A stretch of 64,000 bases of DNA from Paenibacillus pectinilyticus. GTDB lineage: Bacteria; Bacillota; Bacilli; Paenibacillales; NBRC-103111. Below the pieces are notes generated by a model. The model worked only from the letters and a program-made list of their open reading frames with translations, was not told the origin of the DNA and did not search any database. Positions within the stretch are counted from its first letter, which is position 1; every line of letters starts with the position of its first letter. The position numbers and the translations under genes are program-made. The DNA lies in assembly GCF_001700435.1 (NCBI RefSeq), contig NZ_LYPC01000028.1, positions 196,288 through 260,287 on the forward strand, given 5' to 3'. Positions 36,096 to 43,244 of this stretch are shown piece after piece.

Positions 36096-36664
36096 ATAAT
36101 TCCATCATAGTCCATCAAACAACTCTTACCGTTATAAAAGAGGATATTACACAAGTCGAAGTTGACATCATTGTTAATGCCGCCAATACAAGTCTGCTTG
36201 GTGGTGGCGGTGTTGATGGAGCTATACATAAAGCCGGGGGCAAAGATTTGTTGGCGGAGTGCGTAAAGATTAGAGAACGACAGGGGGGCTGTAAAGTCGG
36301 TGAGGCCGTTATTACAACTGCAGGTAATTTGCCTGCATCTTATGTTATCCATACCGTAGGTCCAGTTTGGAATGAAGGAAACAATCACGTAACCGACAAG
36401 CTCAGAGCTTGTTACATAAATTCATTATTACTTGCCAGAGAGTATAACGCTACTAGCCTTGCTTTTCCGAATATTAGCACGGGTATTTATCGTTTCCCTA
36501 AGCAACTTGCAGCCGAAATAGCAATTGAGACCGTTATTTCGCATTTGGATTCGCGCATCCTAGAAGAACAAACAATCAATCATGTTTACTTTGTTTGTTT
36601 TGACAATGACAATTACAATATCTATCTAAGTATGCTGTCCAAGTATGATACCGAAATAAATTAA
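36092..36664 (+). CDS. Macro-domain ADP-ribose hydrolase/binding protein (MacroD/YmdB-type)
   Basis: The 190-residue protein is a single macro domain. Signatures are [27 protein letters not shown], the [26 protein letters not shown] run and the phosphate loop [12 protein letters not shown]. MacroD-type enzymes remove ADP-ribose from acidic residues or deacetylate O-acetyl-ADP-ribose. It starts at TTG 36092 within the preceding stop (ATTTGA) behind GGAGGGG. With the NADAR, KptA and ARH genes nearby, it supports an ADP-ribose-processing role for this region. Confidence 0.95.
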   Translation: MNNSIIVHQTTLTVIKEDITQVEVDIIVNAANTSLLGGGGVDGAIHKAGGKDLLAECVKIRERQGGCKVGEAVITTAGNLPASYVIHTVGPVWNEGNNHVTDKLRACYINSLLLAREYNATSLAFPNISTGIYRFPKQLAAEIAIETVISHLDSRILEEQTINHVYFVCFDNDNYNIYLSMLSKYDTEIN

Positions 36665-36695
36665 ATATTATTAAGACAGAGAAAGGTGATCTAAA

Positions 36696-36869
36696 ATCAA
36701 TAAATTAGATGATTGGAATCGGGAAGATAGAGGTAAAATTGCTACATCAAAAAAACATACATGGATTGCCATTCTGGGAATTATTTTTATTGTTGCAACT
36801 GGATTTTTACTCATGTTGTTCGCCATTAAACATTTTTTAGTACAAATTTGTGAGATAACGCATTGTTGA
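36696..36869 (+). CDS. Small single-helix membrane protein with no standard start codon
   Basis: The open frame from 36696 encodes about 57 residues: a charged N-terminus (NKLDDWNREDRGKIATSKKH), one membrane helix (TWIAILGIIFIVATGFLLML) and a short tail (QICEITHC). The ribosome binding site GAAAGGTGATCT is nearly perfect, but the codon at the right distance is ATC, and a stop lies two codons further upstream. So it is either read from a rare non-AUG codon or is a gene whose ATG was lost by one substitution. It is 31 bp after the macro-domain gene, on the same strand. Confidence 0.5.
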   Translation: MNKLDDWNREDRGKIATSKKHTWIAILGIIFIVATGFLLMLFAIKHFLVQICEITHC

Positions 36870-36898
36870 TTAAGTAGTAGGAAGGTGTTGTAACAATT

Positions 36899-37441
36899 TT
36901 GCAAATTAATTATACGGAATGCCCTTGGTGTGGATCCAAGTTAGAATTTGAACAGGCGTACTGCTCTGAATGTAATAACGAACTTATGGCGTTTGAAAGT
37001 GATACCAACGTGTCCAATAAAACTGAACCAACTTCGCTTGGTATTTGGAATTTTATATATATCATCATGTGTACGATTGCATCTGTTCAAATCTTACAAG
37101 GCTTTTATATGTATACTAAGTTAGATGTTGCCTACTACACGCATTATTGGAGTGGCTATCCACATTATTTGACCTACGCTATTACTCAAAGTTCAATACA
37201 ATTGCTTTGCCTAATTATTTCCGTTATTTGTATATTAAAACGATTCAGATTTGTCCCTAAAATGATCATTATTTTCGAAGTCGTTTATTTGATTTTTTTG
37301 CTAATCAGTTACTATGTGGCACAAGTTACTCCTCTACAAAATATCACTTATTTATGGCTAACTGTTGGATTAACCTCAAAAATAATCTGGGTATTGTATT
37401 ATGGTGTTTCCAAGAGAGTAAAACAAACTTTTATATTTTGA
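36899..37441 (+). CDS. Zinc-ribbon membrane protein, function unknown
   Basis: It has an N-terminal zinc ribbon (ECPWCGSKLEFEQAYCSECNNEL, four cysteines) and then four hydrophobic segments (WNFIYIIMCTIASVQILQ, QSSIQLLCLIISVICILK, FEVVYLIFLLISYYVA, ITYLWLTVGLTSKIIWVLYY). The family is not recognised. TTG 36899 is the only start available; GGAAGGTG lies about 11 bases upstream, so the start is uncertain. It ends the rightward gene group and faces the NADAR gene across a stable hairpin. AT content is higher than in the flanking regions, so recent acquisition is possible. Confidence 0.7.
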   Translation: MQINYTECPWCGSKLEFEQAYCSECNNELMAFESDTNVSNKTEPTSLGIWNFIYIIMCTIASVQILQGFYMYTKLDVAYYTHYWSGYPHYLTYAITQSSIQLLCLIISVICILKRFRFVPKMIIIFEVVYLIFLLISYYVAQVTPLQNITYLWLTVGLTSKIIWVLYYGVSKRVKQTFIF

Positions 37442-37449
37442 ACTTACAG

Positions 37450-37493
37450 GTGAATTGGAATATGGGACCATCCCTAGTCCCGCTCCAATTCAC
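37450..37493. terminator. Hairpin between convergent genes
   Basis: GTGAATTGGA and TCCAATTCAC form a 10-bp outer stem, with GGGAC and GTCCC pairing inside it. There is no T-run on either side, so it may be a Rho-independent-like structure of low efficiency or only an mRNA 3'-end hairpin shared by both convergent genes. Confidence 0.55.
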
Positions 37494-37513
37494 TCAAATG
37501 ATTGAAAAACAAG

Positions 37514-38050
37514 TCATACTCTCGTTTGGCTTCCATACTCAGCCCTAATCTCCATTAAAATTTTCCCTAGCATATTTTGCCCAGTACCGTCTCCATTGTC
37601 TCCCCAAAATTCATCGTTCTTTGTATGTTCCACCAATACGCAATTACCGGTTGAAAGAAGGATGTCTCTGACCGTTTCATGTTGTTGAATTTTGGCCTTA
37701 ACTGCTTCCTTCATGATCGCGAGCTTGATTTCTTCCCAATCACTTCTTAAAGGTCTGAAACGTTCTCGCCCCATCCTTGCTGCTTCCATCGGAGTCCTAG
37801 CTAATCTAATCTGTTCTTCATGTTCTGTTCCTTCAAACTTTTGAGCTTGGAAATAATGCTCTGAGGTAGGCCAAATCTTCCCCTGTATTTCAATCGGATA
37901 CTTCGCAAAGTTTGAAAAACAGCCATATGGCTTATCCGTTTCGTAGAAGTTGATTACTTTATTTTCTGATTTCATTTGAAGTAGCCTTGATTTATGTTCT
38001 CTTATCTCTTTTTCCCAAATCTTTTTTAACTCTTCTGATATTGGTTCCAC
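37514..38050 (-). CDS. NADAR-family protein (YbiA-like)
   Basis: The 178-residue protein carries the NADAR core: INFYETDKPYGCFSNFAKYPI, IWPTSEHYFQAQKF, RFRPLRSDWEEIKLAIMKEAVKAKI, then LVEHTKNDEFWGDNGDGTGQNMLG. NADAR proteins act on ADP-ribose-linked or related N-glycosidic substrates; some reverse guanosine ADP-ribosylation as antitoxins to DarT-like toxins, and plant or bacterial YbiA relatives act on riboflavin intermediates. The start is GTG 38050 behind AAAGGAGGG; the frame extends further but overlaps KptA. It follows KptA by 14 bp. No DarT homologue is visible nearby. Confidence 0.9.
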   Translation of the reverse strand: MEPISEELKKIWEKEIREHKSRLLQMKSENKVINFYETDKPYGCFSNFAKYPIEIQGKIWPTSEHYFQAQKFEGTEHEEQIRLARTPMEAARMGRERFRPLRSDWEEIKLAIMKEAVKAKIQQHETVRDILLSTGNCVLVEHTKNDEFWGDNGDGTGQNMLGKILMEIRAEYGSQTRV

Positions 38051-38064
38051 TTCAGGCCCTCCTT

Positions 38065-38619
38065 TCATTCCATAGTGCTCTTCGATAAATATCGTGCTGG
38101 CACTAAGTCCGCAAGCCAAACGCCATGATTAGCAACATAAAACTTCACACCATTCGCAAAAGCAGCTTCACCATCTACTTCGAGAATAACCAACTCTCCT
38201 CGTCTTTTCCCTGCTAGAGTCGCAAATTCTAGTGACTCAGATAGATGGACATATTTCCTGCCCATTGGCTTAATCCCAGCAGAAAGTATAGTATCAACCA
38301 CTTTCGTATTCGTCCCGTGATAAAGTATGCTCGGTGGCTTCGATTCTTGATACGTCAATCGGTCTACACTGTGACCATAATTTGCACGAATGTAATCATT
38401 TACGATTTCGTACCTTTGTTTAGAACAGTTTCTAACTACCTGTGTAATATCTTCAACCTGAATATTTGACCATCTGACTTCTGAACGAATTGCAGATAAT
38501 AGCTCCTGTATATGACAGAATCCCTCATGATCCAGCACTAAGCCGAATTGCTCAGGAGTGTGTCTCAGCATCTTACTCATGAATTTACTCAAGCTTTCTT
38601 CTTGCTTACTCAATAACAT
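38065..38619 (-). CDS. kptA: RNA 2'-phosphotransferase KptA/Tpt1
   Basis: The 184-residue enzyme has the typical length and layout: an N-terminal winged-helix part (SKFMSKMLRHTPEQFGLVLDHEGF) and the ADP-ribosyltransferase-like fold with ILYHGTNTKVVDTILSAGI, the YVHLSESLEFA motif and VKFYVANHGVWLADLVPARYL. It removes an RNA 2'-phosphate using NAD, producing ADP-ribose-1'',2''-cyclic phosphate. I choose ATG 38619, which has AAGGAGGACACA upstream, in preference to 38637. It lies between the unrecognised 224-residue gene and NADAR, in one apparent operon. Its NAD-derived by-product is a plausible substrate for macro, NADAR or ARH enzymes. Confidence 0.95.
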   Translation of the reverse strand: MLLSKQEESLSKFMSKMLRHTPEQFGLVLDHEGFCHIQELLSAIRSEVRWSNIQVEDITQVVRNCSKQRYEIVNDYIRANYGHSVDRLTYQESKPPSILYHGTNTKVVDTILSAGIKPMGRKYVHLSESLEFATLAGKRRGELVILEVDGEAAFANGVKFYVANHGVWLADLVPARYLSKSTME

Positions 38620-38629
38620 TGTGTCCTCC

Positions 38630-39304
38630 TTATCCATTTATTTTCCATGCATGATCTGTGAAATAATAGAAAAAATTCAAACCATTCTCTACCGATGTAC
38701 CTATATCATCAGCATGAGAATGCGCATCAAAGTTATGTTTTACATCATTCGTTAGGTGGGTGAATCCATCTGCTTGATAAGATAAATATAAGAGAACATC
38801 ACGATCTGCGTTTATAATTAATGTTTTTGAATAACTCTTCGTGTGAAGCAGATTCTTAAGCTGCCAATGCTCAAATCGTTCTTTATACACGTGTAAATCT
38901 GCATACACCGGCTCAATCCCAACTATCGTTTTAGTAAGGTATCGACTAGCCTTTATCGCTTTTTTTATATCCTTAGAACGTATATGCAAGTAATGAAAAT
39001 TAAACATAACTAAGTCTAGATCGAATTCACCAATCATGTACCAACTCTTAATTTCTTCTCTTGCCATAGCTGGCGTATCTTCATTTAACCGTGGTCTGGG
39101 CACATAGTACATGACGTTGTTCTCTTTATATTGGGCAGCAATCAGCATCAAGTCTCTCATAAAAGCAAAGCCTTCCGCATTCGCAAGCACGCTGCGCGAT
39201 TCAATGACCGGCTCAGCGAACCATAGGTGGTACGGTACGTTAATCGGCTCTAATACCGTAATTGCTTTACCTTTCATTTGTATTTCATATTTTGAAAACT
39301 TCAT
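38630..39304 (-). CDS. Unknown 224-aa protein in the NADAR/KptA operon
   Basis: I do not recognise this family. It is soluble, with no signal or membrane helix. It has a mixed alpha/beta composition and several aromatic-rich stretches (VPYHLWFAEPVI, VMFNFHYLHIR, GLNFFYYFTDHAWKING). Charged lysine-rich helices lie around residues 110-165. Histidines cluster near the C-terminus (HLTNDVKHNFDAHSHADD), which might coordinate a metal or act in catalysis; this is only a suggestion. It sits just upstream of KptA, 11 bp from that start, in the same direction. The weak ribosome binding site GGTGGC precedes ATG 39304. By position it may be an effector, a substrate-specific partner or an immunity-like component. 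Confidence 0.75.
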   Translation of the reverse strand: MKFSKYEIQMKGKAITVLEPINVPYHLWFAEPVIESRSVLANAEGFAFMRDLMLIAAQYKENNVMYYVPRPRLNEDTPAMAREEIKSWYMIGEFDLDLVMFNFHYLHIRSKDIKKAIKASRYLTKTIVGIEPVYADLHVYKERFEHWQLKNLLHTKSYSKTLIINADRDVLLYLSYQADGFTHLTNDVKHNFDAHSHADDIGTSVENGLNFFYYFTDHAWKING

Positions 39305-39410
39305 AAGCCACCAAATTCCTATTCAACTTAACCTCATTTATAATCGTACCATATATTGGAATTAAACGAATAAGGACAGATTTAGTAAAATAAACTTTTC
39401 CTCATTTAGC

Positions 39411-40292
39411 TCACCCCATCCTCACCGCCAACAACCTCACCGCAATCTCCTCCAACCTCTCCCTGACCAAAATCACATCTGCATACCTCGCAGGAATCTG
39501 CTCATAGCCATAATAAATGCCGGCCAAACCACCGGCAATAGCACCAATTGTGTCGGAATCTCCACCTAAATTGGCTGCTCTTTGGACAACTTCACTAAAA
39601 TCGGAAGCTTCCAGCAAAATGTAAAGCACCCACCGAAACGTATGCACCACGAATCCACTGGGTTCGCAATTTGGCTCGGACGAAAGTATACTTTCGTACT
39701 CTGTTCCTACCAGCTCCTGCTGGATCACCTCTTTCATGTCTTCCCCCTGAAGTAATCGAAACGCGATGCGATTGTAGAGTATACAAGCTTCACTACATCG
39801 TTCATCATAATGAGTCATCTTTGATTGCATATGGGAGATACGCGCGATCTCCTCCATTTCCCTGTACGCCAACGCCACTGGCAGGCAGCGCATCAATGAG
39901 CCATTACCACCACTCTGACCCCAATCCAGATCCGTTAGGTAAGCAGCCTCGAACCAATTCCCCTCATAATTTTCAAAAGTATGCCTGATCGTATTGCCAA
40001 TATCTTTGGGTCTGGATTGATACCAATTCATAAAGTGAACGCCGATGGCATCGACTGGTTCCTTTGGATTGTCCAATATCCCCTCCGCTACGCACAACGT
40101 CATCATTGTGTCATCTGTCACTTCTCCAGGTTCTAGTCGCCAGACGCCGCCGCCAACAATTTCAATCAAATACCCGTATCTCGCCTTGATTTCAGGGACA
40201 CTCATAAATTCGGTCGTTCCGCCTAAGGCATCCCCGATCGCAACGCCATACAGCCCGCCTCTGATTCTCCCCAACAAGTTGTTATCCATCAT
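39411..40292 (-). CDS. ADP-ribosylglycohydrolase (DraG/ARH family)
   Basis: The 293-residue protein has the all-helical ARH fold with metal-binding motifs GEVTDDTMMTL and NLGGDSDTIGAIAGGLAG. Further signatures are GGLYGVAIGDALGG at the N-terminus and SGGNGSLMRCLPVALAY in the middle. Members remove ADP-ribose from proteins, nucleic acids or small molecules with dinuclear magnesium. It starts 5 bp after the NadR stop, whose last codons double as the ribosome binding site (AGGAAGGAG), so it is co-translated with NAD synthesis genes. This is consistent with recycling of NAD-derived ADP-ribose. Confidence 0.95.
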   Translation of the reverse strand: MMDNNLLGRIRGGLYGVAIGDALGGTTEFMSVPEIKARYGYLIEIVGGGVWRLEPGEVTDDTMMTLCVAEGILDNPKEPVDAIGVHFMNWYQSRPKDIGNTIRHTFENYEGNWFEAAYLTDLDWGQSGGNGSLMRCLPVALAYREMEEIARISHMQSKMTHYDERCSEACILYNRIAFRLLQGEDMKEVIQQELVGTEYESILSSEPNCEPSGFVVHTFRWVLYILLEASDFSEVVQRAANLGGDSDTIGAIAGGLAGIYYGYEQIPARYADVILVRERLEEIAVRLLAVRMG

Positions 40293-40296
40293 CCGC

Positions 40297-41340
40297 TTAC
40301 TCCTTCCTACTATTTGTCAGAGGTGTCATGAAACATTCACTCAAGCTACGATATTTATGAACCTGTTTCAAAATCTGACTTACCCTCTCAGCTCGCGCTT
40401 CAAGATCCCCGTTTACCATGAAATAAGGGATTTGCCTCACTTTTAGATCTGCAATAATTTGTTTCTGGAACACCAATCTCTGCACCTCGCCTGAGCGATC
40501 CCACGTGTCCGCATAAGGAATATCCGTATCGCATACCAAAACAAGATCATACCGTGACGCGGCATCCACCGCCATTTGAGTCAATCGGGGCGTCGCCGCG
40601 CCATGATAATAAAGTGAGAACATATACGTCGTAATCGCATTCGTATCTACAAAGAGAACATCGCGCGCTTCCTGAACAAGCAGCTCTTCTCTTTCCAAAT
40701 GCCCCTCAGCAATCTCCTCGAGCTGTTCCAATGACAACCTTCGGTCCACTTGGTGCTTCTCCCAATATTCCCGGCCATATTCGGCCATCCAAACTGTGTT
40801 TTCACGCTTCGCCATCTGGGCGCATAGGGTTGATTTCCCCGTCGACGGGGCACCAAGAAACACGACTTTCGTAATCATATACCTATACACAACAGGACTC
40901 AGGAACCTCCTATTCTCAAAAGGCTGCTGCCTCACTTGCGTACCCGACACTGGAAATGTGTGTCGATCAGGATCGACCTGCCGATTCACGGCTCCCAATG
41001 CCGCACTCATATGCTCCCCATAAAACTCGCTGGAATAGAAATGCGTGACCTCCCGTCCCTGTAACTTCTGCAACATATATTGTTCATGCACGTGCTTAAT
41101 TTCAGGCGTATCCCCGATTTCCACGGGACCGTCCCACGCTTCAATCACCTGCACTTGCGGATAAAGCGTCCGAATCCAGTTCGACCGAACAGTCAACGGA
41201 ATATCCGTTGTTTCAGGACAATCGTAGATAACCACGATGACTTCGTCCATCTCCTGAATCGCTGTCTCTATCATGAATTGATGACCCGCATGCAGCGGCG
41301 CAAATTTCCCAAGTGTCAGGCCTGTTTTGTGTTCGGACAT
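40297..41340 (-). CDS. nadR: NadR-type NMN adenylyltransferase / ribosylnicotinamide kinase
   Basis: The 347-residue bifunctional enzyme has an N-terminal NMN adenylyltransferase (GLTLGKFAPLHAGHQFMIE with HxGH, later FPVSGTQVR) and a C-terminal kinase (VVFLGAPSTGKSTLCAQMA P-loop, MAEYGREYWEKH, VLVCDTDIPYADTWDRSG). It turns nicotinamide riboside into NMN and then NAD. The repressor helix-turn-helix of enterobacterial NadR is absent. I choose ATG 41340 with GGAGGGAACTC upstream; it overlaps the pnuC stop by 25 bp. It works directly downstream of PnuC. Confidence 0.95.
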   Translation of the reverse strand: MSEHKTGLTLGKFAPLHAGHQFMIETAIQEMDEVIVVIYDCPETTDIPLTVRSNWIRTLYPQVQVIEAWDGPVEIGDTPEIKHVHEQYMLQKLQGREVTHFYSSEFYGEHMSAALGAVNRQVDPDRHTFPVSGTQVRQQPFENRRFLSPVVYRYMITKVVFLGAPSTGKSTLCAQMAKRENTVWMAEYGREYWEKHQVDRRLSLEQLEEIAEGHLEREELLVQEARDVLFVDTNAITTYMFSLYYHGAATPRLTQMAVDAASRYDLVLVCDTDIPYADTWDRSGEVQRLVFQKQIIADLKVRQIPYFMVNGDLEARAERVSQILKQVHKYRSLSECFMTPLTNSRKE

Positions 41341-41981
41341 ATGAGTTCCCTCCGTTCTACGATACGTAACTCCCGCTTCCATCCGATATATCCAGCGATG
41401 GCGATAAATAAGAAAATAAGGTATAAGAACGCTACCGCATACAGATCTTTGTAGGCATACATGGCGATCGACATGACATCAACAGCAATCCAAATGAGCC
41501 AATTCTCCATCACTTTGGACGAAAGCAAATACTGAGCAATGATGCTTAGCGTGGCAATTAACGCGTCTGCATAAGGAATAGATGCATCTGTATATGTTTT
41601 TAGAACAAATCCCCAAAGGAGTGTTACCGCTATGAAAATGATGCTTAACACAACCGTCTGCCGGGATGTGATTTGGCGAGTGGGACGAACCTGAGCGCCT
41701 CCTCTTTTGGTCAACCAGATGATCCACCCGTACACGCTCAGGATGAAGAAGATTACCTGCAGCATCATATCCGCATACAGTTTGGCTTCCCCAAACATCA
41801 CGAAGAAACAGCCGACATTGACCAATCCTACCGGCCAAGACCACATGTTTTCCTTTGCAGTCAGCCATACGCACAATAAACCTGTCGTCGTCGCAACCAT
41901 TTCAATCACCGTGGATGACGTGTAGATAGCAATCGCAACCATACACACAAGTAAAACTAGCAATGAGCCTAACTTTTTCAT
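41316..41981 (-). CDS. pnuC: Nicotinamide riboside transporter PnuC
   Basis: This 221-residue polytopic protein shows PnuC signatures: CVWLTAKENMWSWPVGLVNV, YADMMLQVIFFILSVYGWIIW, and the late WLIWIAVDVMSIAMYAYK...TYLIFLF-like segment. It takes up nicotinamide riboside; the kinase activity of the next gene traps it by phosphorylation. ATG 41981 has GGAGGAG at good spacing. It is 84 bp downstream of the regulator gene, and a CATAT-N5-ATATG inverted repeat lies in that gap. Confidence 0.95.
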   Translation of the reverse strand: MKKLGSLLVLLVCMVAIAIYTSSTVIEMVATTTGLLCVWLTAKENMWSWPVGLVNVGCFFVMFGEAKLYADMMLQVIFFILSVYGWIIWLTKRGGAQVRPTRQITSRQTVVLSIIFIAVTLLWGFVLKTYTDASIPYADALIATLSIIAQYLLSSKVMENWLIWIAVDVMSIAMYAYKDLYAVAFLYLIFLFIAIAGYIGWKRELRIVERRELICPNTKQA

Positions 41982-42021
41982 ACCTACTCCTCCTTCTGCC
42001 AAATGCACTTACTCAACCATT

Positions 42022-42036
42022 CATATATTCAATATG
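42022..42036. promoter_or_regulatory. Candidate operator between nrtR-like gene and pnuC
   Basis: CATATATTCAATATG has perfect 5-bp arms (CATAT/ATATG) and lies 41 bp upstream of the pnuC start. It resembles the palindrome upstream of the regulator gene in being a CAT...ATG inverted repeat. The assignment to the Nudix regulator is inference. Confidence 0.35.
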
Positions 42037-42064
42037 ACATTATCAATAGTTAAAAGAGAAGCGC

Positions 42065-42835
42065 CTAGCTGTAAATCGACAGCTGAGGCGTCAGCTCGGT
42101 AAAACGGTATAACTGCGCAGCCCGTTGCGAGTAACGGTTCGAGAGCTTGGGCTCCCCATTCCGGTCTAGGACTTCTTCAATAATCCCTTGACGACTCTGG
42201 GTGGAAGTAATTTTGCGTATAAAATTCTTCTCCTCGAAACTCGGCACCACCGTCTGTATCACTTGATACAACTCGCTGATCGTGAATTCCTCTGGCAAAA
42301 ATTCCTTCGCAATCGTCGTCGTGAGCATCTGTTCACGCACGCGCTGCAACGCATCGTTCAAAATCTCTCGATGATCAAAGGCCAACTCTAACGCTAGAGC
42401 CTCCTCAATCGTAAACAAGCGAACATCCGATGCATCCGTGTCGGCACGTCTTTCAACCAGCAGCCTCTCGTGAACCAGCGCGGTAAAAGCATGTGATATG
42501 ATCCACCCTCTCGGGTCACGACCTGGAGTGCTGTATACGTTGAGATAGGTCATATGAATATCCGCAACGCCAGTCTCCTCTTGCAGCTCCCTCAATGCAC
42601 AGTCATACATGCTTTCCGTCTCTCGGCAAAATCCACCAGGCAACGCCCACTGTCCATCATATGGCCATTGTTTCCTTTGAACTAAGAGGACTTGCAGTTC
42701 TCGGATGGGCAGAGCCTTCTTGGTTGTATGCTTTTCCGTCGTGGTGATGGTGAAAATAACAATATCACTGGGAGCACCGTCTGGCGTCCGATATTTACGA
42801 GATGTATAGGTTGATTCATTTTCGTTGATATCCAT
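42065..42835 (-). CDS. nrtR: NrtR-type Nudix transcriptional regulator of NAD metabolism
   Basis: The 256-residue protein has an N-terminal Nudix domain with a full Nudix box (GGFCRETESMYDCALRELQEETGV) and a C-terminal winged-helix segment (about 190-250: FTISELYQVIQTVV, RKITSTQSRQGIIEEV, LYRFT). This is the layout of NrtR, which represses NAD-biosynthesis genes and is released by ADP-ribose. Many NrtR proteins have lost Nudix activity; the box here is intact, so it might still hydrolyse ADP-ribose derivatives. It heads the nrtR-pnuC-nadR-ARH gene string. GGGTGGCACA precedes ATG 42835. Confidence 0.92.
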   Translation of the reverse strand: MDINENESTYTSRKYRTPDGAPSDIVIFTITTTEKHTTKKALPIRELQVLLVQRKQWPYDGQWALPGGFCRETESMYDCALRELQEETGVADIHMTYLNVYSTPGRDPRGWIISHAFTALVHERLLVERRADTDASDVRLFTIEEALALELAFDHREILNDALQRVREQMLTTTIAKEFLPEEFTISELYQVIQTVVPSFEEKNFIRKITSTQSRQGIIEEVLDRNGEPKLSNRYSQRAAQLYRFTELTPQLSIYS

Positions 42836-42880
42836 TGTGCCACCCGCTCATTTTTATTGTCGTTTTGATATTCTCATTAT

Positions 42881-42896
42881 TACATATTTAAATGTA
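42881..42896. promoter_or_regulatory. Candidate operator upstream of nrtR-like gene
   Basis: TACATATTTAAATGTA is a 16-bp imperfect palindrome with perfect TACAT/ATGTA arms, 46 bp upstream of the regulator start. It could be an autoregulatory NrtR site; I have no binding consensus for this group. Confidence 0.4.
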
Positions 42897-42962
42897 TTGT
42901 CAAGTGATTTACTCGCCCATTTTAGCTTCCAAACTGCTGATCGACGCTGCACGAACATCACT

Positions 42963-43145
42963 AACTGGAAAACCTCCCGTTATTTTTCTGATTTCAGCTG
43001 GATTTAGACAAATAACTGGAATTTAGGTAGGTAATTTTTGAGTTTCTACTGATTCTGGAGCAAACATGAGGAAATAACTGTAGGTTTTCCAGGTATTTCT
43101 TCAAAATCGGGAATTCGCGCGAATTTACCTGTATGTTTTCCAGTT
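42963..43145. repeat. Degenerate ~51-bp repeat with palindromic core (type 4)
   Basis: The word AACTGGAAAAC/AACTGTAGGTTTTCCAG recurs at 42963, 43014, 43076 and 43126, with spacings 51, 62 and 50-51. Units share a TGGAAAA or TTTTCCA core and a TTATT tail. It is less regular than the arrays at 2.8-4.0 and 14.5-14.9 kb but similar in unit length and in having an A4/T4-loop hairpin. The rest of the 42836-43244 gap holds only the terminator below and the operator candidate. Confidence 0.6.
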
Positions 43146-43180
43146 ATTCTGTGAGTTGGATTCAGAAATGAATAAAAAAA

Positions 43181-43211
43181 GCACCCTCATTCCCCAGAAG
43201 GAAGAAGGTGC
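43181..43211 (-). terminator. Terminator after the GH3-GH30 gene
   Basis: The minus strand has GCACCTTC paired with GAGGGTGC-type complement around a short interior (stem of about 8 bp plus further weak pairing), followed by TTTTTTTATT. It lies 34 bp after the stop codon. Confidence 0.75.
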
Positions 43212-43244
43212 CCATCTTTATGCTTTTTGACTCATCCCTATGCT

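Noticed and set aside
38065-39304. DarT-like toxin partner for the NADAR protein
   Set aside because: The neighbouring 224-residue protein shows none of the DarT motifs I would expect, and KptA is clearly an RNA 2'-phosphotransferase.
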